Source: an uncultured Sedimentitalea sp. (GTDB taxonomy: Bacteria > Pseudomonadota > Alphaproteobacteria > Rhodobacterales > Rhodobacteraceae). Taken from it: DNA of 64,000 nt. Within the stretch, counting starts at the first letter, position 1. Each line of letters opens with the position of its first letter. Location of the stretch: positions 124,001 to 188,000 of the forward strand of contig CANNGH010000004.1 in NCBI GenBank assembly GCA_947504115.1, in the 5' to 3' direction. The notes under the pieces are model-generated. The model saw nothing but the letters and a program-made list of their open reading frames with translations. It was not told where the DNA came from and made no database searches. The position numbers and the translations under genes are program-made. This document shows positions 29,855-39,298 of this stretch, one piece after another.

Positions 29855-30684
29855 GCACCGCCGGTCAGGCGATGGCCACCGCCACCGCCCGCCTGCGTGC
29901 CGCCGGCGTGGCCGATCCGGCCCGCGATGCGCGCATCCTGCTGGCCCACGCTGCCCGCATCGACGCCGTGCGCGTGACCCTGATCGCCCCCGAGGATCTG
30001 ACACCCGACATTGCCGAGCGGTTCGAGCAACTGATCGCCCTGCGCGCGGTGCATGTCCCCGTCTCGCATCTGGTGGGCGAACGCGCCTTTTACGGCCGCC
30101 GCTTCAAGGTCAGCCGCGACGTGTTGGACCCGCGCCCGGAGACCGAAACCCTGATCGAGGCCGCGCTGGCCGAACCTTTCGATCGCGTGCTCGATCTCGG
30201 CGTCGGGTCCGGTTGCGTTCTTGTCACCCTGCTTGCCGAACGGAAACAGGCAACCGGCCTTGGTGTCGATATCAGCGAGGCGGCCTGCCTTCAGGCCAGC
30301 GCCAACGCGGTGCTGCACGGGGTCGCGGCGCGCGCGGACATCCGCGTATCGGATTGGTTCGAAAACGTATCCGGGCAATTCGACCTGATCGTGTCCAACC
30401 CGCCCTATATCGCGCTGTCCGAAATGGCCGGTCTTTCGGACGAGGTGCGTCGCCACGAACCGGAAATCGCCCTGACCGATGGCGGCGACGGTCTGGGCGC
30501 CTATCGCCGGATCGCCGCCGGTCTGGGCGGGCATCTGGCGCCGCATGGACGGGTGTTGGTTGAAATCGGTCCCACCCAAGGGGCCGCAGTGCGCGCCCTG
30601 CTGGTTTCAGCCGGTCTTGGCGGCGTGCAGATCCTCCCCGATCTGGACGGACGCGATCGCGTCGTCTGTGGACATGCACGCTGA
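29851..30684 (+). CDS. prmC: Release factor glutamine methyltransferase (HemK)
   Basis: PrmC methylates the GGQ glutamine of RF1 and RF2 using SAM. The 277-residue enzyme has an N-terminal helical domain (residues 1-90) and the SAM site [18 protein letters not shown] near residue 112. The diagnostic NPPYI in [16 protein letters not shown] lies near residue 182. It is translationally coupled to prfA, its substrate. Confidence 0.96.
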   Translation: MSTAGQAMATATARLRAAGVADPARDARILLAHAARIDAVRVTLIAPEDLTPDIAERFEQLIALRAVHVPVSHLVGERAFYGRRFKVSRDVLDPRPETETLIEAALAEPFDRVLDLGVGSGCVLVTLLAERKQATGLGVDISEAACLQASANAVLHGVAARADIRVSDWFENVSGQFDLIVSNPPYIALSEMAGLSDEVRRHEPEIALTDGGDGLGAYRRIAAGLGGHLAPHGRVLVEIGPTQGAAVRALLVSAGLGGVQILPDLDGRDRVVCGHAR

Positions 30685-30919
30685 AAACCGCCGGTTTGGC
30701 ATAAATTGCGACCATTCCGGCCAAAAAATGCAAAAAATTCCGACAAACCCCTTGTATGGATCGTCAGAAAGTGTTTCTTCAACAGTGTCGCGGCGGTGGA
30801 GGCATCTTTGGCTCCCCTGCGACGCCAAGCCCGAAAAAGTCGATGATCCGGCGCAGAATTGCACGCACGACGCGTCACCCGGATCAGAGAGCAGTGCAAA
30901 CAAGGCTGACAATAGACAT

Positions 30920-31522
30920 ATGAGATCGTCCAAATCCCGCTCGCGGTCGAAATCGAGCCGCAACCGTCCCGCATCCGGTGGCAACGTCGTCAACCGGGTC
31001 TTCGACAGTTCCGGACCCGAAGGCAAGGTGCGCGGCACGCCGCAGCAGATCATCGACAAATACAACCAGCTGGCACGCGATGCGCAGTTGTCCAACGATC
31101 GCGTCGCGACCGAGAATTTCCAGCAGCACGCCGAACATTACCTTCGCCTGCTGAGCGAGGCGCAGCGCGAAATGGATGCTCGCCGCGAGGAACAGGAAGC
31201 GCGTCGCGAGGAACAGGAACAGGCGCGCCGCGAAGAGCAGGAACGCCAGAACCGCGAACGCCAGGCCGAACGAGACCGCGAGCGCGCGGAACGGCAGGAA
31301 CGCGAAGCCGCAGGCGGCGAACCGGCCGCAGCACCGCAGCCGGAGGCGCTCGATCCCGTGTCCGAAGGCGACAGCAATCTGGTGGAAACGCCCGAATCGG
31401 CCCCGAAAAAGCCCGCACGCCGCAGCCCGGCGCGCAGCCGCAAACCGGCGGCCAAGAAATCCGATGACGGCGCCAAGGAGAACGACAACGGCGACAGCGG
31501 CAATGCCGCAGCGGCCGAATAA
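30920..31522 (+). CDS. DUF4167 domain protein, highly charged tail
   Basis: This 200-residue alphaproteobacterial protein starts with a basic Ser/Arg stretch (MRSSKSRSRSKSSRNR) and a conserved core, roughly residues 20-75 (VVNRVFDSSGPEGKVRGTPQQIIDKY, LARDAQLSNDRVATENFQQHAEHYLRLL). It then has a long Glu/Arg/Gln helix of repeated RREEQE units and a basic Lys/Pro-rich tail (KKPARRSPARSRKPAAKK). Such proteins are thought to bind nucleic acid or ribosomes, but the role is not established. A 235-base gap upstream should hold its promoter; the upstream open frame to 30479 is not supported. Confidence 0.8.
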   Translation: MRSSKSRSRSKSSRNRPASGGNVVNRVFDSSGPEGKVRGTPQQIIDKYNQLARDAQLSNDRVATENFQQHAEHYLRLLSEAQREMDARREEQEARREEQEQARREEQERQNRERQAERDRERAERQEREAAGGEPAAAPQPEALDPVSEGDSNLVETPESAPKKPARRSPARSRKPAAKKSDDGAKENDNGDSGNAAAAE

Positions 31523-31620
31523 AGTGTTTTGGCTTTTACCTGAGACATCGCGTAACACAATTCGCGGTCGAGCGTCAGCGAGAGGCAGTGAATTGTGATT
31601 CAGGTTAAAGCCGAAACGCT
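31523..31620. repeat. Nested imperfect inverted repeat, about 98 bases
   Basis: Outer arms at 31523-31543 and 31600-31620 are complementary at 18 of 21 positions, with two G-U pairs. Inner arms CACAATTC (31556-31563) and GAATTGTG (31590-31597) are perfect. It begins at the DUF4167 stop and lies before the convergent rsmA stop. A terminator or a MITE/REP-like element are both possible. Confidence 0.7.
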
Positions 31621-31640
31621 CTAGGTTCAGCCCGCGCGCT

Positions 31641-32480
31641 TCAGGCGTTCAGAACACGCGCAAGCGCACAGAAACCCTCCAGCGGCACCTGTTCGGCCCG
31701 ATCGGTCGATGACAGGCCCGCTGCGTGCAGCTTTGTCTCGATATCGGGCGCCAGCCCCTTCAATGCCGAACGCAGCATCTTGCGCCGCTGGTTGAACGCA
31801 GCGGCGACCACGCGTTGCAGCACCGCGGCATCGGCCGGATAACGCGGCTTGGGCAGGGCGGTCAGATGCACCACCGCACTCGCGACCTTGGGCGGCGGGG
31901 TAAAGGCATTCGGCGGCAGCGACATCACGACCCGCGCATCGCTGCGCCATTGCGCCAGTACCGCCAGCCGGCCATAGGCCTTGGACCCCGGCTGCGCGAC
32001 GATACGCTCGGCAACCTCACGCTGGAACATCAGCGTCAGGCTTTCCCAGAACGGCGGCCAGTCCGGCGGGGTCAACCAGCGCACAAGCAGTTCGGTGCCG
32101 ATATTGTAGGGCAGGTTCGCGACCACCCGGATCGGCGACACAAGATGCGCCAGCGGATCGAGCATCAGCGCATCGCCCTCGACCACCTCCAGCCGCCCCG
32201 GATAGGCGCGCGCAATCTGCTCCAGCGCCGGCAGGCAGCGCGCATCCTTTTCCACCGCCAGCACCCGGCGCGCGCCCTCGGCCAGCAATCCGCGCGTCAA
32301 CCCGCCGGGGCCGGGGCCGATCTCCAGAACATCGCATTGCGACAGATCGCCCGCCTGCCGCGCGATCTTCGCCGTCAGGTTCAGGTCCAGCAGGAAGTTC
32401 TGCCCCAGTGCTTTTTTCGCCGACAGCCCGTGTTCGGCGATCACCTCGCGCAACGGCGGCAGCGAATCGATCCCGCTCAC
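31641..32480 (-). CDS. rsmA: 16S rRNA (adenine1518/1519-N6)-dimethyltransferase
   Basis: RsmA (KsgA) dimethylates two adjacent adenines in the 3' hairpin of 16S rRNA in late 30S assembly. The 279-residue product shows [18 protein letters not shown], the SAM motif [16 protein letters not shown], and the catalytic NLPYNIGT. The frame continues upstream into a dispersed repeat, so I start at the GTG at 32480 ([14 protein letters not shown]). pdxA lies upstream on the same strand, separated by the repeat. Confidence 0.95.
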   Translation of the reverse strand: MSGIDSLPPLREVIAEHGLSAKKALGQNFLLDLNLTAKIARQAGDLSQCDVLEIGPGPGGLTRGLLAEGARRVLAVEKDARCLPALEQIARAYPGRLEVVEGDALMLDPLAHLVSPIRVVANLPYNIGTELLVRWLTPPDWPPFWESLTLMFQREVAERIVAQPGSKAYGRLAVLAQWRSDARVVMSLPPNAFTPPPKVASAVVHLTALPKPRYPADAAVLQRVVAAAFNQRRKMLRSALKGLAPDIETKLHAAGLSSTDRAEQVPLEGFCALARVLNA

Positions 32481-32483
32481 GGC

Positions 32484-32546
32484 TTCTTCTTGCCGGAAAT
32501 ATCCCGGGGGAGTCGCCCGCAAGGGCGGCGGGGGCAGCGCCCCCGG
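32484..32546. repeat. Dispersed intergenic repeat (GGAAATAYCCCGGGGG type), copy 2
   Basis: This has GGAAATATCCCGGGGG, then a CGCCCGCAAGGGCG hairpin and GGGGGCAGCGCCCCC, matching the copy at 17876-17937 in order and spacing. It separates the pdxA stop from the rsmA start, so it is transcribed as part of the operon unless it terminates it. Confidence 0.8.
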
Positions 32547-32559
32547 ACCACGGTGCAAC

Positions 32560-33525
32560 TCATGCCGGTTTCGCCATGTCGCGCGCCAGCTTCAGCGCCT
32601 CGATCAGACTGGTTGGATCGGCGACTCCCTTGCCCGCGATATCGAAGGCGGTGCCGTGATCGGGCGATGTGCGCACGAAGGGCAGGCCCAGCGTGACGTT
32701 CACGCCGCGGTCGAAATCCAGCGTCTTGATCGGGATCAGCGCCTGATCGTGATACATGCAGATCGCCGCATCATATTTCGCGCGCGCCGCCGCGTGAAAC
32801 AAAGTGTCCGCGGGATGTGGTCCGCTGACGACATAATCCGACGCGGGCAGCCGCGCCAGCAGCGGCGCGATCCAGTCGATCTCCTGCCGCCCCATCGCGC
32901 CGCCTTCGCCCGCATGCGGGTTCAGCCCGGCAACCGCCAGTCGCGGACGGGCGATGCCAAAGCGGTCGCGCAGCCCCTGCGCCGTGATCGAGATCACCTC
33001 CTCCAGCAGGTCCGGCGTCAGCGCATCCGGCACGTCTTCCAGCGCGATATGGATGGTGGCCGGGACCACCCGCAGTTTGTCGCTGGCCAGCATCATCACC
33101 ACCCGCTCGACCCCGGCGAGGGCGGCCAGAAATTCGGTATGGCCGGGATGGACGAATCCGGCCCCGTCGATCAGCGCCTTCTTGTGGATCGGTGCCGTGC
33201 AAAGCGCCGATGCCGCGCCTTTGCGCACCAGCGCGACCCCGTGTTCGATCACCGCGACCACGTCGCGCGCATTGCGCGGGTCGGCGGTGCCGGGGGTCGT
33301 GGGCGCGGCAAAGGGGTGGGAAAGTACGGGCATCGCGGCGACGCTGACCGCCACCGCTTCGGCGGGAGCGGTAATGACCTGGAAGGCCGCCCCGTCAGGC
33401 AAATGCGCCGGATCGCCGATCCAGAAGAACGGACACGCGCCGCGCAGCGCCGACCACGCCTTCAGCGCGATTTCCGGCCCGACGCCGGCCGGTTCGCCAC
33501 AGGTCAGCGCGACGGGTGCGATCAT
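32560..33525 (-). CDS. pdxA: 4-Hydroxythreonine-4-phosphate dehydrogenase
   Basis: PdxA oxidises 4-phosphohydroxy-L-threonine in pyridoxal 5'-phosphate synthesis. The 321-residue protein has the family start [18 protein letters not shown], the metal-binding [10 protein letters not shown] region, and [16 protein letters not shown]. The C-terminal [21 protein letters not shown] is also typical. The ATG at 33525 overlaps the surA stop (ATGA). surA-pdxA-rsmA is a familiar proteobacterial order, and lptD lies upstream of surA as in E. coli. Confidence 0.96.
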   Translation of the reverse strand: MIAPVALTCGEPAGVGPEIALKAWSALRGACPFFWIGDPAHLPDGAAFQVITAPAEAVAVSVAAMPVLSHPFAAPTTPGTADPRNARDVVAVIEHGVALVRKGAASALCTAPIHKKALIDGAGFVHPGHTEFLAALAGVERVVMMLASDKLRVVPATIHIALEDVPDALTPDLLEEVISITAQGLRDRFGIARPRLAVAGLNPHAGEGGAMGRQEIDWIAPLLARLPASDYVVSGPHPADTLFHAAARAKYDAAICMYHDQALIPIKTLDFDRGVNVTLGLPFVRTSPDHGTAFDIAGKGVADPTSLIEALKLARDMAKPA

Positions 33526-34790
33526 CGCTCCACGATCACCGCATTGCCCCGCAATTGGGCGAGGTGGTTGTTGGAGAACGCTTCCAGCCGCTGCTGGACC
33601 AACGCGTTCGCCACGTTCTCCTGCGATGCCCCTTCCTTGCTTGCGGCGGTGCGTCCGCACAGCATCAGGAACAGCAAGGTCTGTCCGTTCGAACGGGTCA
33701 GGGTGGTGGAAACCTCGCCCTCATCCAGCTTGGCCAGTTCCAGCGCGATATCGTCCGGAATCTCGCCCGGGCTTTGTTCCAGTCGTTCCAGAATCTCCGG
33801 CGGTTGCCCCTTTGCGATGCCGTAGAGGTCGTCGCAGGTATCCACGCGCGCGGCCAGCTGCGCGGCCTGTTTCAGCCCTTCGGCCGTGCGCCCGCCGGGG
33901 ATGTAATATTTGGCGTAGTCGATCTGCGAATAGCCCGGTGCGTCGCGTCCGGTTTCGCGCACCTCGCGCATCTGGAACAGCGCGACCGCGTTGGACAGCG
34001 GGATCGGCGGCGTGACCTCGCCGGGGCGCAAATTCATGATGACCGGGCGCAGCGCCGGCGGAAGCTGGCTCAGCGGCATCCACGGGATCCGGCCGCCGCT
34101 TTGCCGGCTTTCGGATGCGGAATATCGCCGCGCTGCATCGGCGAAGGCGTCGAAGCCGCGCAGTTTCGAAAGCTGTTCGGTCAGCTCCTCGACCTGATCT
34201 AGCGTTTGCGGCGTGATCGGGACGATGATTTCGTTCAGCAGCACGCTGACCGTGCTTCCGCCGTCGCTGGTGGCCATGGCGCGCCCGACCTCGTCCTTGG
34301 TGGGGGTGGCGCGGGACAGGAACTTCTGGCGGATATATTCGCGCCAGGCCAGGCTGACGGTCACGAAATCGCGCAGCGATTCGTAGCTTACCCCGCCCTG
34401 TTCGACGGCGCGCACGAATTCGTCGGGCGAAAGATCGGTGCGGGTGGAGAACTCAGCGATGCCGGCCTTGATGTTCTCGGGGGTGAGCGTGATGTCCGTC
34501 TCGGCAATCGCCTGTTGCTTGAGACGGTCCTCGATCAGCGCCTCGCGCGCCAGTTCGACCGGATCGCCGGGGGCGCGCAGCAGGCGCAGGAATTGCGCGC
34601 GCTGCTCCAGTTCGTACCGCGTGATGACCGCGTCGTTTACGGTGATCGCGGGCGCGAAAAGACCTTGCGCGTGGCTCGCCACCGGCGCCAGCCCGGCACC
34701 GAGCGTCAGCGCGAGGCCAAGCGCGAAAGGAACCGACCGCCGGACCAGCCGGGGCAGAAACGAAGTCAGGGAGATTGTTTTCAACTGCAT
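33522..34790 (-). CDS. surA: Periplasmic peptidyl-prolyl isomerase / chaperone SurA
   Basis: SurA escorts outer-membrane proteins through the periplasm to BAM. The 422-residue product has a signal peptide (basic start, hydrophobic stretch FALGLALTLGAGL, cleavage near ASHAQG). A SurA N-terminal chaperone domain follows (ITVNDAVITRYELEQRAQFL). One rotamase-type region is readable around residues 170-280 (EIIVPITPQTLDQVEEL, AARRYSASESRQSGGRIPWM). This is fewer clear isomerase repeats than E. coli SurA, as is usual in alphaproteobacteria. It overlaps lptD by ten bases. Confidence 0.9.
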   Translation of the reverse strand: MQLKTISLTSFLPRLVRRSVPFALGLALTLGAGLAPVASHAQGLFAPAITVNDAVITRYELEQRAQFLRLLRAPGDPVELAREALIEDRLKQQAIAETDITLTPENIKAGIAEFSTRTDLSPDEFVRAVEQGGVSYESLRDFVTVSLAWREYIRQKFLSRATPTKDEVGRAMATSDGGSTVSVLLNEIIVPITPQTLDQVEELTEQLSKLRGFDAFADAARRYSASESRQSGGRIPWMPLSQLPPALRPVIMNLRPGEVTPPIPLSNAVALFQMREVRETGRDAPGYSQIDYAKYYIPGGRTAEGLKQAAQLAARVDTCDDLYGIAKGQPPEILERLEQSPGEIPDDIALELAKLDEGEVSTTLTRSNGQTLLFLMLCGRTAASKEGASQENVANALVQQRLEAFSNNHLAQLRGNAVIVER

Positions 34791-36919
34791 GATCGCCTGT
34801 ATTTTTCTGTTCCGCCTTCCACGGCAAAGCCGCGTAGCGCGATGGTAAAGCCGAAATCGGTCGACGGCTCAACACTTGTCGAGCTTGTATAACGCCGGTT
34901 CACCGAAAGATCGACCGTCACGCATTCATTTTGCCAGCCCAATCCCAGACCGGCGCGGGTGGTGCTGGCATCGCTGATATCATAGCGCACGTTGGCGCGG
35001 GCGCTCCAGTTCGGATCGATCTCGTATCGTCCGTCGAACCATATTTCCGACAGCGCGTCGATGCGTCCTTCGGCGGGGTCCTCGTCCTGCCACAGATAGG
35101 TGCCCGCGATATCGGCGGGACCGGCGTTCCAGTTACCGCGCAATTCGGCCTTGGAAAAGTTGAACGATCCGTCCAGCAAGGCGCGCGCGGTCAGTGCCAC
35201 GCCCCGGTCCAGTTGCAACTGCCCGGCCAGCAGGACGTCCGAGGACGTTCCCGACAGGCCCGAGGTTCTGGTGAAGTCCGGATTGGCCTCGCGGCGGAAG
35301 ACCTGCCCGATACTGGCCGACGCCTGCCAGCCCGAGGGCGCGAAGCGCGACCAGTTCAGACCGTAAACCAGCGTCAGCCCGTCCTCGCGCCGGTCCGGTG
35401 CCGGAAAACGCGACAGCGACAGCAGGTTGCCCTGATCGAATTCGACAAAGGCGCTTTCGTCGTTCGGCGGAGCCTTGCCGTGCACGCTGGTCCAGCCGAT
35501 CTGAACCACCGGTTCCAGCGCATGGGTGACGCCGGCGGCGGTGGTTTTCGTCATCGGATAGCGCAGCGCCAGCGCTGTCGATGGCGTCACCCGCGTAAGG
35601 TTGTGATCGAACCGGTCGTCCTGATAGATCTGGAACAGATCGGTCGCCAGCCCCACCCGCCAGTCGGCCCGCAATCCTTGCGCGAAGGTCCAGTCACGCC
35701 GCCAGGACAGATCGGCGGTCGTGCGCGTGATGTCGCGCCCCAGGATGTTCAGGCTGGACGAGCGGTGATGCCCCTGCACGTCCAGACCCAGCCGCAACTC
35801 GCCGCCGATCCGGTCGGGAAACCAGCGGCGTTCATAGCGCACGCTCGGCACGACGGTGGGCAGGGTCGAATCGAATTCCAGATCGCGCAGTGAGTCGTAA
35901 TAGATCATCTCGGCGCGAAACGCGCTGTCGCGCGAGTAGCGCGACAGGCTGATCTCGCTTTTCAGACGGTCGTAGTCGGGCAGGCCGTAATCCACCAGAT
36001 AAGCGTTGTCCGACGCGGTCTTGATATCGAACGCCAGCCGGTACCCGTCATCCAGATCGAAATGTCCGGTGCCGAACAGGTAGCCCCGCATGCTGTCGTC
36101 GGTCAGGTCATCGCGCGTATAGGCCCCCTCGAAGCGGATCGCGCCGCGCAGAAACAATTGGCGATAACGGAATCCCAGCGTGCGTGTGCTGGGCGACAGG
36201 TAGGGCGTCAGCGTAAGATCGCGGTGGTCGCCCAGCGGAATGAAATAGGGTACGCGCAGGCCGGTGCCCAGCTTGCTGGTGCTGCGGATGGAGGGAACCA
36301 GAAAGCCGCGCGCGCGCTTCAGCGTCGGATCGGGCAGACGGAAGCGCGGCAGGGTGATGATGGTGGTGCCGCGCACGCGGAACTGCGCATCCTCGAAATA
36401 GATCTGCTGTTCCTGCTCGTCATGGATGACCTTGCGCGCGCGGATCTGCCACAGTGGGGGGCGCCCGTCCCCGCAGACATGGCACGAGGTCACGGCGGTC
36501 TTGTAAAGTTGCGTGAAACGGCCATCGACCCGGTTCATCTGGACGGCGGCAAGTTGCAATTGCCGCTCCATCACCATGCGCGCGCCGCTCAGCAATCCGT
36601 TTTGCAGGTCTCGGTCCAGTTCCGCGGCGCTGGCCAGAATGGTGATGTCGCCGCCCTCGTCGATGCGGATCGGTCCCTCGACATTCAGCCGCCCGCTGGC
36701 GCGGTCGAAGGTGATGCGGCTGGCGGTCAGGCGGGTATCGCCCTGCAACGCCTCGACATTTCCTTCGGCGACCAGCACGCGGTCGGGCGTGATGAACACG
36801 CTGTCGGCCATCAGTACCGCGGCGCCGTCCTGCGCCGACGCGGCGTGTTGGCCCGGAACCGGCACGATCAGCGCCAGCATCAGCGCCGTCAGCGCGGGAA
36901 TCAGGCGGCGGCGCATCAT
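34781..36919 (-). CDS. lptD: LPS-assembly protein LptD
   Basis: LptD is the outer-membrane barrel that inserts LPS together with LptE. The 712-residue product has a signal peptide (residues 1-30, ending QHAASAQDG). An OstA/LptA-like periplasmic beta-jellyroll follows (VFITPDRVLVAEGNVEALQGDTRLTASRI). Cys residues in TSCHVCGDG and near the C-terminus (QNECVTVDL) are candidates for the folding disulfides. The barrel begins with GFLVPSIRSTSKLGTGLRVPYFIPL. It lies between lptG and surA with short overlaps, so LPS transport and OMP chaperoning are co-expressed. Confidence 0.94.
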   Translation of the reverse strand: MMRRRLIPALTALMLALIVPVPGQHAASAQDGAAVLMADSVFITPDRVLVAEGNVEALQGDTRLTASRITFDRASGRLNVEGPIRIDEGGDITILASAAELDRDLQNGLLSGARMVMERQLQLAAVQMNRVDGRFTQLYKTAVTSCHVCGDGRPPLWQIRARKVIHDEQEQQIYFEDAQFRVRGTTIITLPRFRLPDPTLKRARGFLVPSIRSTSKLGTGLRVPYFIPLGDHRDLTLTPYLSPSTRTLGFRYRQLFLRGAIRFEGAYTRDDLTDDSMRGYLFGTGHFDLDDGYRLAFDIKTASDNAYLVDYGLPDYDRLKSEISLSRYSRDSAFRAEMIYYDSLRDLEFDSTLPTVVPSVRYERRWFPDRIGGELRLGLDVQGHHRSSSLNILGRDITRTTADLSWRRDWTFAQGLRADWRVGLATDLFQIYQDDRFDHNLTRVTPSTALALRYPMTKTTAAGVTHALEPVVQIGWTSVHGKAPPNDESAFVEFDQGNLLSLSRFPAPDRREDGLTLVYGLNWSRFAPSGWQASASIGQVFRREANPDFTRTSGLSGTSSDVLLAGQLQLDRGVALTARALLDGSFNFSKAELRGNWNAGPADIAGTYLWQDEDPAEGRIDALSEIWFDGRYEIDPNWSARANVRYDISDASTTRAGLGLGWQNECVTVDLSVNRRYTSSTSVEPSTDFGFTIALRGFAVEGGTEKYRRSCS

Positions 36920-38019
36920 CCATCCTCCGCATGCAGCAACAGACCCAGCGTCAGGAAAATAGACGCCACGGGCGGCGCCCAGGCCGCCAAGGCGACCGGG
37001 ATCTGCCCGTTCTCGCCCAGTATCTGCGCGAAATCGCGGATGAAATAAAGCCCGAACCCCAACAGGACCGCCGCCAGCACCGCGATGCCGGTGCCGCCAA
37101 AGCGGGTATGACGCATGGTGAAGGCCGCACCGACAAGGACCATCGCCACCAGAAACAGCGGGCGGGCCAGTTCGGCCTGATACCAGACCTCGTGGCGGCG
37201 GGTTGAAAATCCGGCCTGTTCCAGCTCGCGGATGGTGGCGGGCAGGTCATAGACCGAAATCCCGGTCGGCCGGCCCAGACTGTCCTCGACGCGTTCCTGC
37301 GTCAGAGTGGTGGGGATCGTCAGTTCCGCGTGCTCGCGCGCACCGCGTTCCGGGTTCACCCCTTCCATCAGCGGCCAGACCTTGGCATTCGTCAACATCC
37401 ATTCCGCGTCGCCCAGGCGCGCCGTCTCGGCCAGGATACGACGGTTCGGACCCGCACCCGGCGCATAGCTGAGGATGGTCACGTCGCGCAGCGTTATGCC
37501 ACCGCTTTCCTGCACGTAACCCTCGGCATGGATCACCGATTGTCCCCGCGCACCGCCCTGGCGCAGCCACAGCCCTTCGCCGCTCAATGACAGCGCAGAT
37601 GGGCCGCCGTTGCGATAGGTGTCGGCCAGGGTCTGATAGCGGTTCGACGTCGCCGCCACGATCGGGTTCAGCGTGCTGACCGCCAGAATCCCGATCAGTA
37701 ATGCCACCGTCAGCGGCGCGGCCAGCGCGCGGATGCCCGACCGCCCGGTGGCGCGGGTCACCACCAGTTCGCTGCTGCGCGCCAGCGCGACGAACAGAAC
37801 GACCGTGGACAGGATCATCAGCAAGGGCAGGATCTCGTCGATCGCGCCCGGCGCGCTCAGCAGGGTGAGGCCGAAGAGTTGTGCGAAACCGATATCGGTC
37901 TCTTCGAAACGGCGCAGTTGCTCGATGATGTCGATCAGCAGGATCAGCGTCAGGAACACCGCGCCGATCAGCAGGAAGCTCATGAAAAAGCGGCGCGCGA
38001 AATAGAGATCCAGTATCAT
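36916..38019 (-). CDS. lptG: LPS export ABC transporter permease LptG
   Basis: LptG is an inner-membrane permease of the LptB2FG complex that extracts LPS. The 367-residue protein has three N-terminal membrane segments (FMSFLLIGAVFLTLILLIDII, LPLLMILSTVVLFVALARSSELVVTRATG). A periplasmic beta-jellyroll domain follows at about 130-265, then three C-terminal segments (PLFLVAMVLVGAAFTMRHTRFGG onward). The ATG at 38019 (MILDLYFARRFF) overlaps the lptF stop by four bases; the longer open frame is not supported. Confidence 0.93.
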   Translation of the reverse strand: MILDLYFARRFFMSFLLIGAVFLTLILLIDIIEQLRRFEETDIGFAQLFGLTLLSAPGAIDEILPLLMILSTVVLFVALARSSELVVTRATGRSGIRALAAPLTVALLIGILAVSTLNPIVAATSNRYQTLADTYRNGGPSALSLSGEGLWLRQGGARGQSVIHAEGYVQESGGITLRDVTILSYAPGAGPNRRILAETARLGDAEWMLTNAKVWPLMEGVNPERGAREHAELTIPTTLTQERVEDSLGRPTGISVYDLPATIRELEQAGFSTRRHEVWYQAELARPLFLVAMVLVGAAFTMRHTRFGGTGIAVLAAVLLGFGLYFIRDFAQILGENGQIPVALAAWAPPVASIFLTLGLLLHAEDG

Positions 38020-39155
38020 GCCGCCGCCTTTCGCGCTGGTCCGCGGCGTCGCAACAGGACCGACAGCGGACGTGATGCGAATTGCAGGAACAGCGCCGCG
38101 AGCGCAAGCCCCGCGATGGTCGGCAGATACATCAGCGGCCACAGGTCGGGATCGCGCAGGACAGGCTCGGACACGACGCCGCGCAACACTTCCAGCAGGA
38201 TCACGATGACAAAGGCCAGCAGCGCCTGACGCCAGACCCCAAAGCGCGAGAACCCGCCCAGCATCAGCGTTGAAAACCCGATCATCGCCACCGCGATGCA
38301 GACCAGCGCGCGGGAAAACCGCAGATGAAGTTCTTCGCTCAACTGGCCCGCGCTGTGACGTTCTGTCTCGGCGATCGAGGCGCGCGCGGTCAGCAGTTCG
38401 GCCGTGGGAATGGCGCGGATGCTCCGCCCGCGCGTTTCGGTCTTCGAGATCAGCGGACTGATGTCATACGCGAAATCCGAGAACAGCGTCGTCGAAAGCG
38501 TGCGGTTCGCGTTGTCCTGCCGCTGCGCCATGCCATCGACCATGATCAGATTGGCCTGCGCCCCGTCGCGCACCAGAAAAGCCCGCGATGCCGTATAGGT
38601 GACGGTCTGCGCGGGATCGCGCCGGTCCGACAGATAGACATCGTTCAGCGTGCTGTCGGGATCGATTCGACCGATATAGAAGGTGACGCCCGGCGCGGGA
38701 TGCAGGAAGGTGCCGTCGCTCAGCAGCCGGGCCGAGACGCTGCGCGCCACCTCGGCCTCGCGCCGCGCCAGCTGGCTGACCGAGGCGGGCAGCAGGAAAT
38801 GGGTCAGCGCGCTCATCATCAGGGCGGTCAGGATCCCGAAGACCAGTGGCGCGCGCGCCAGCCGCCAGGGGCTGGTGCCGGTGGCCTGCATCACGGTGAT
38901 CTCGCTGTCGTTCTGCAGCCGGTTCGTGACATATGCCGCCGCCGCGAACACGGCCATCGGCAGGACCATGCGGATCAGGTTGGGCAGGGCGAGCGCGGTG
39001 AATTCTAAGAACACCAGCGCCGATTGCCCGTCGCCGATCAGCCGGTCGAACAGCACCACGGCCCGGTTGATCCAGAAGACAGCCACCAGAATCAGCGCGA
39101 AAAAGCCGAAAAACAGAAGGAACTGCGACAGGACGTATCTGTCGTAACGTGACAA
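38016..39155 (-). CDS. lptF: LPS export ABC transporter permease LptF
   Basis: LptF partners with LptG and the LptB ATPase. The 379-residue protein begins MSRYDRYVLSQFLLFFGFFALILVAVFWINRAV and contains the coupling-helix stretch QNDSEITVMQATGTSPWRLARAPLVFG. A periplasmic domain (FLHPAPGVTFYIGRIDPDSTLNDVYLSD) and C-terminal membrane segments follow. It is the first gene of the lptF-lptG-lptD-surA-pdxA-rsmA row, divergent from pepA; the promoter should lie in 39156-39298. Confidence 0.93.
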   Translation of the reverse strand: MSRYDRYVLSQFLLFFGFFALILVAVFWINRAVVLFDRLIGDGQSALVFLEFTALALPNLIRMVLPMAVFAAAAYVTNRLQNDSEITVMQATGTSPWRLARAPLVFGILTALMMSALTHFLLPASVSQLARREAEVARSVSARLLSDGTFLHPAPGVTFYIGRIDPDSTLNDVYLSDRRDPAQTVTYTASRAFLVRDGAQANLIMVDGMAQRQDNANRTLSTTLFSDFAYDISPLISKTETRGRSIRAIPTAELLTARASIAETERHSAGQLSEELHLRFSRALVCIAVAMIGFSTLMLGGFSRFGVWRQALLAFVIVILLEVLRGVVSEPVLRDPDLWPLMYLPTIAGLALAALFLQFASRPLSVLLRRRGPARKAAA

Positions 39156-39298
39156 TGCGATCCTCCCGCGGGGTCGGCATGGATGTTTCGCGCGATCCTA
39201 GTGCAATTGCCCGGCCGGGAAAACTGATATCTGGTCAAGGCGGGCGCGGCGCGTTACCTCTTGGCGGCAAATGACCCAAGCCACATATGGAGCGCGCA

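Noticed and set aside
30685-30919. Heat-shock-type promoter ahead of the DUF4167 gene (CTTGTAT near 30751)
   Set aside because: Only a -35-like string fits; no matching -10 box at the right spacing.
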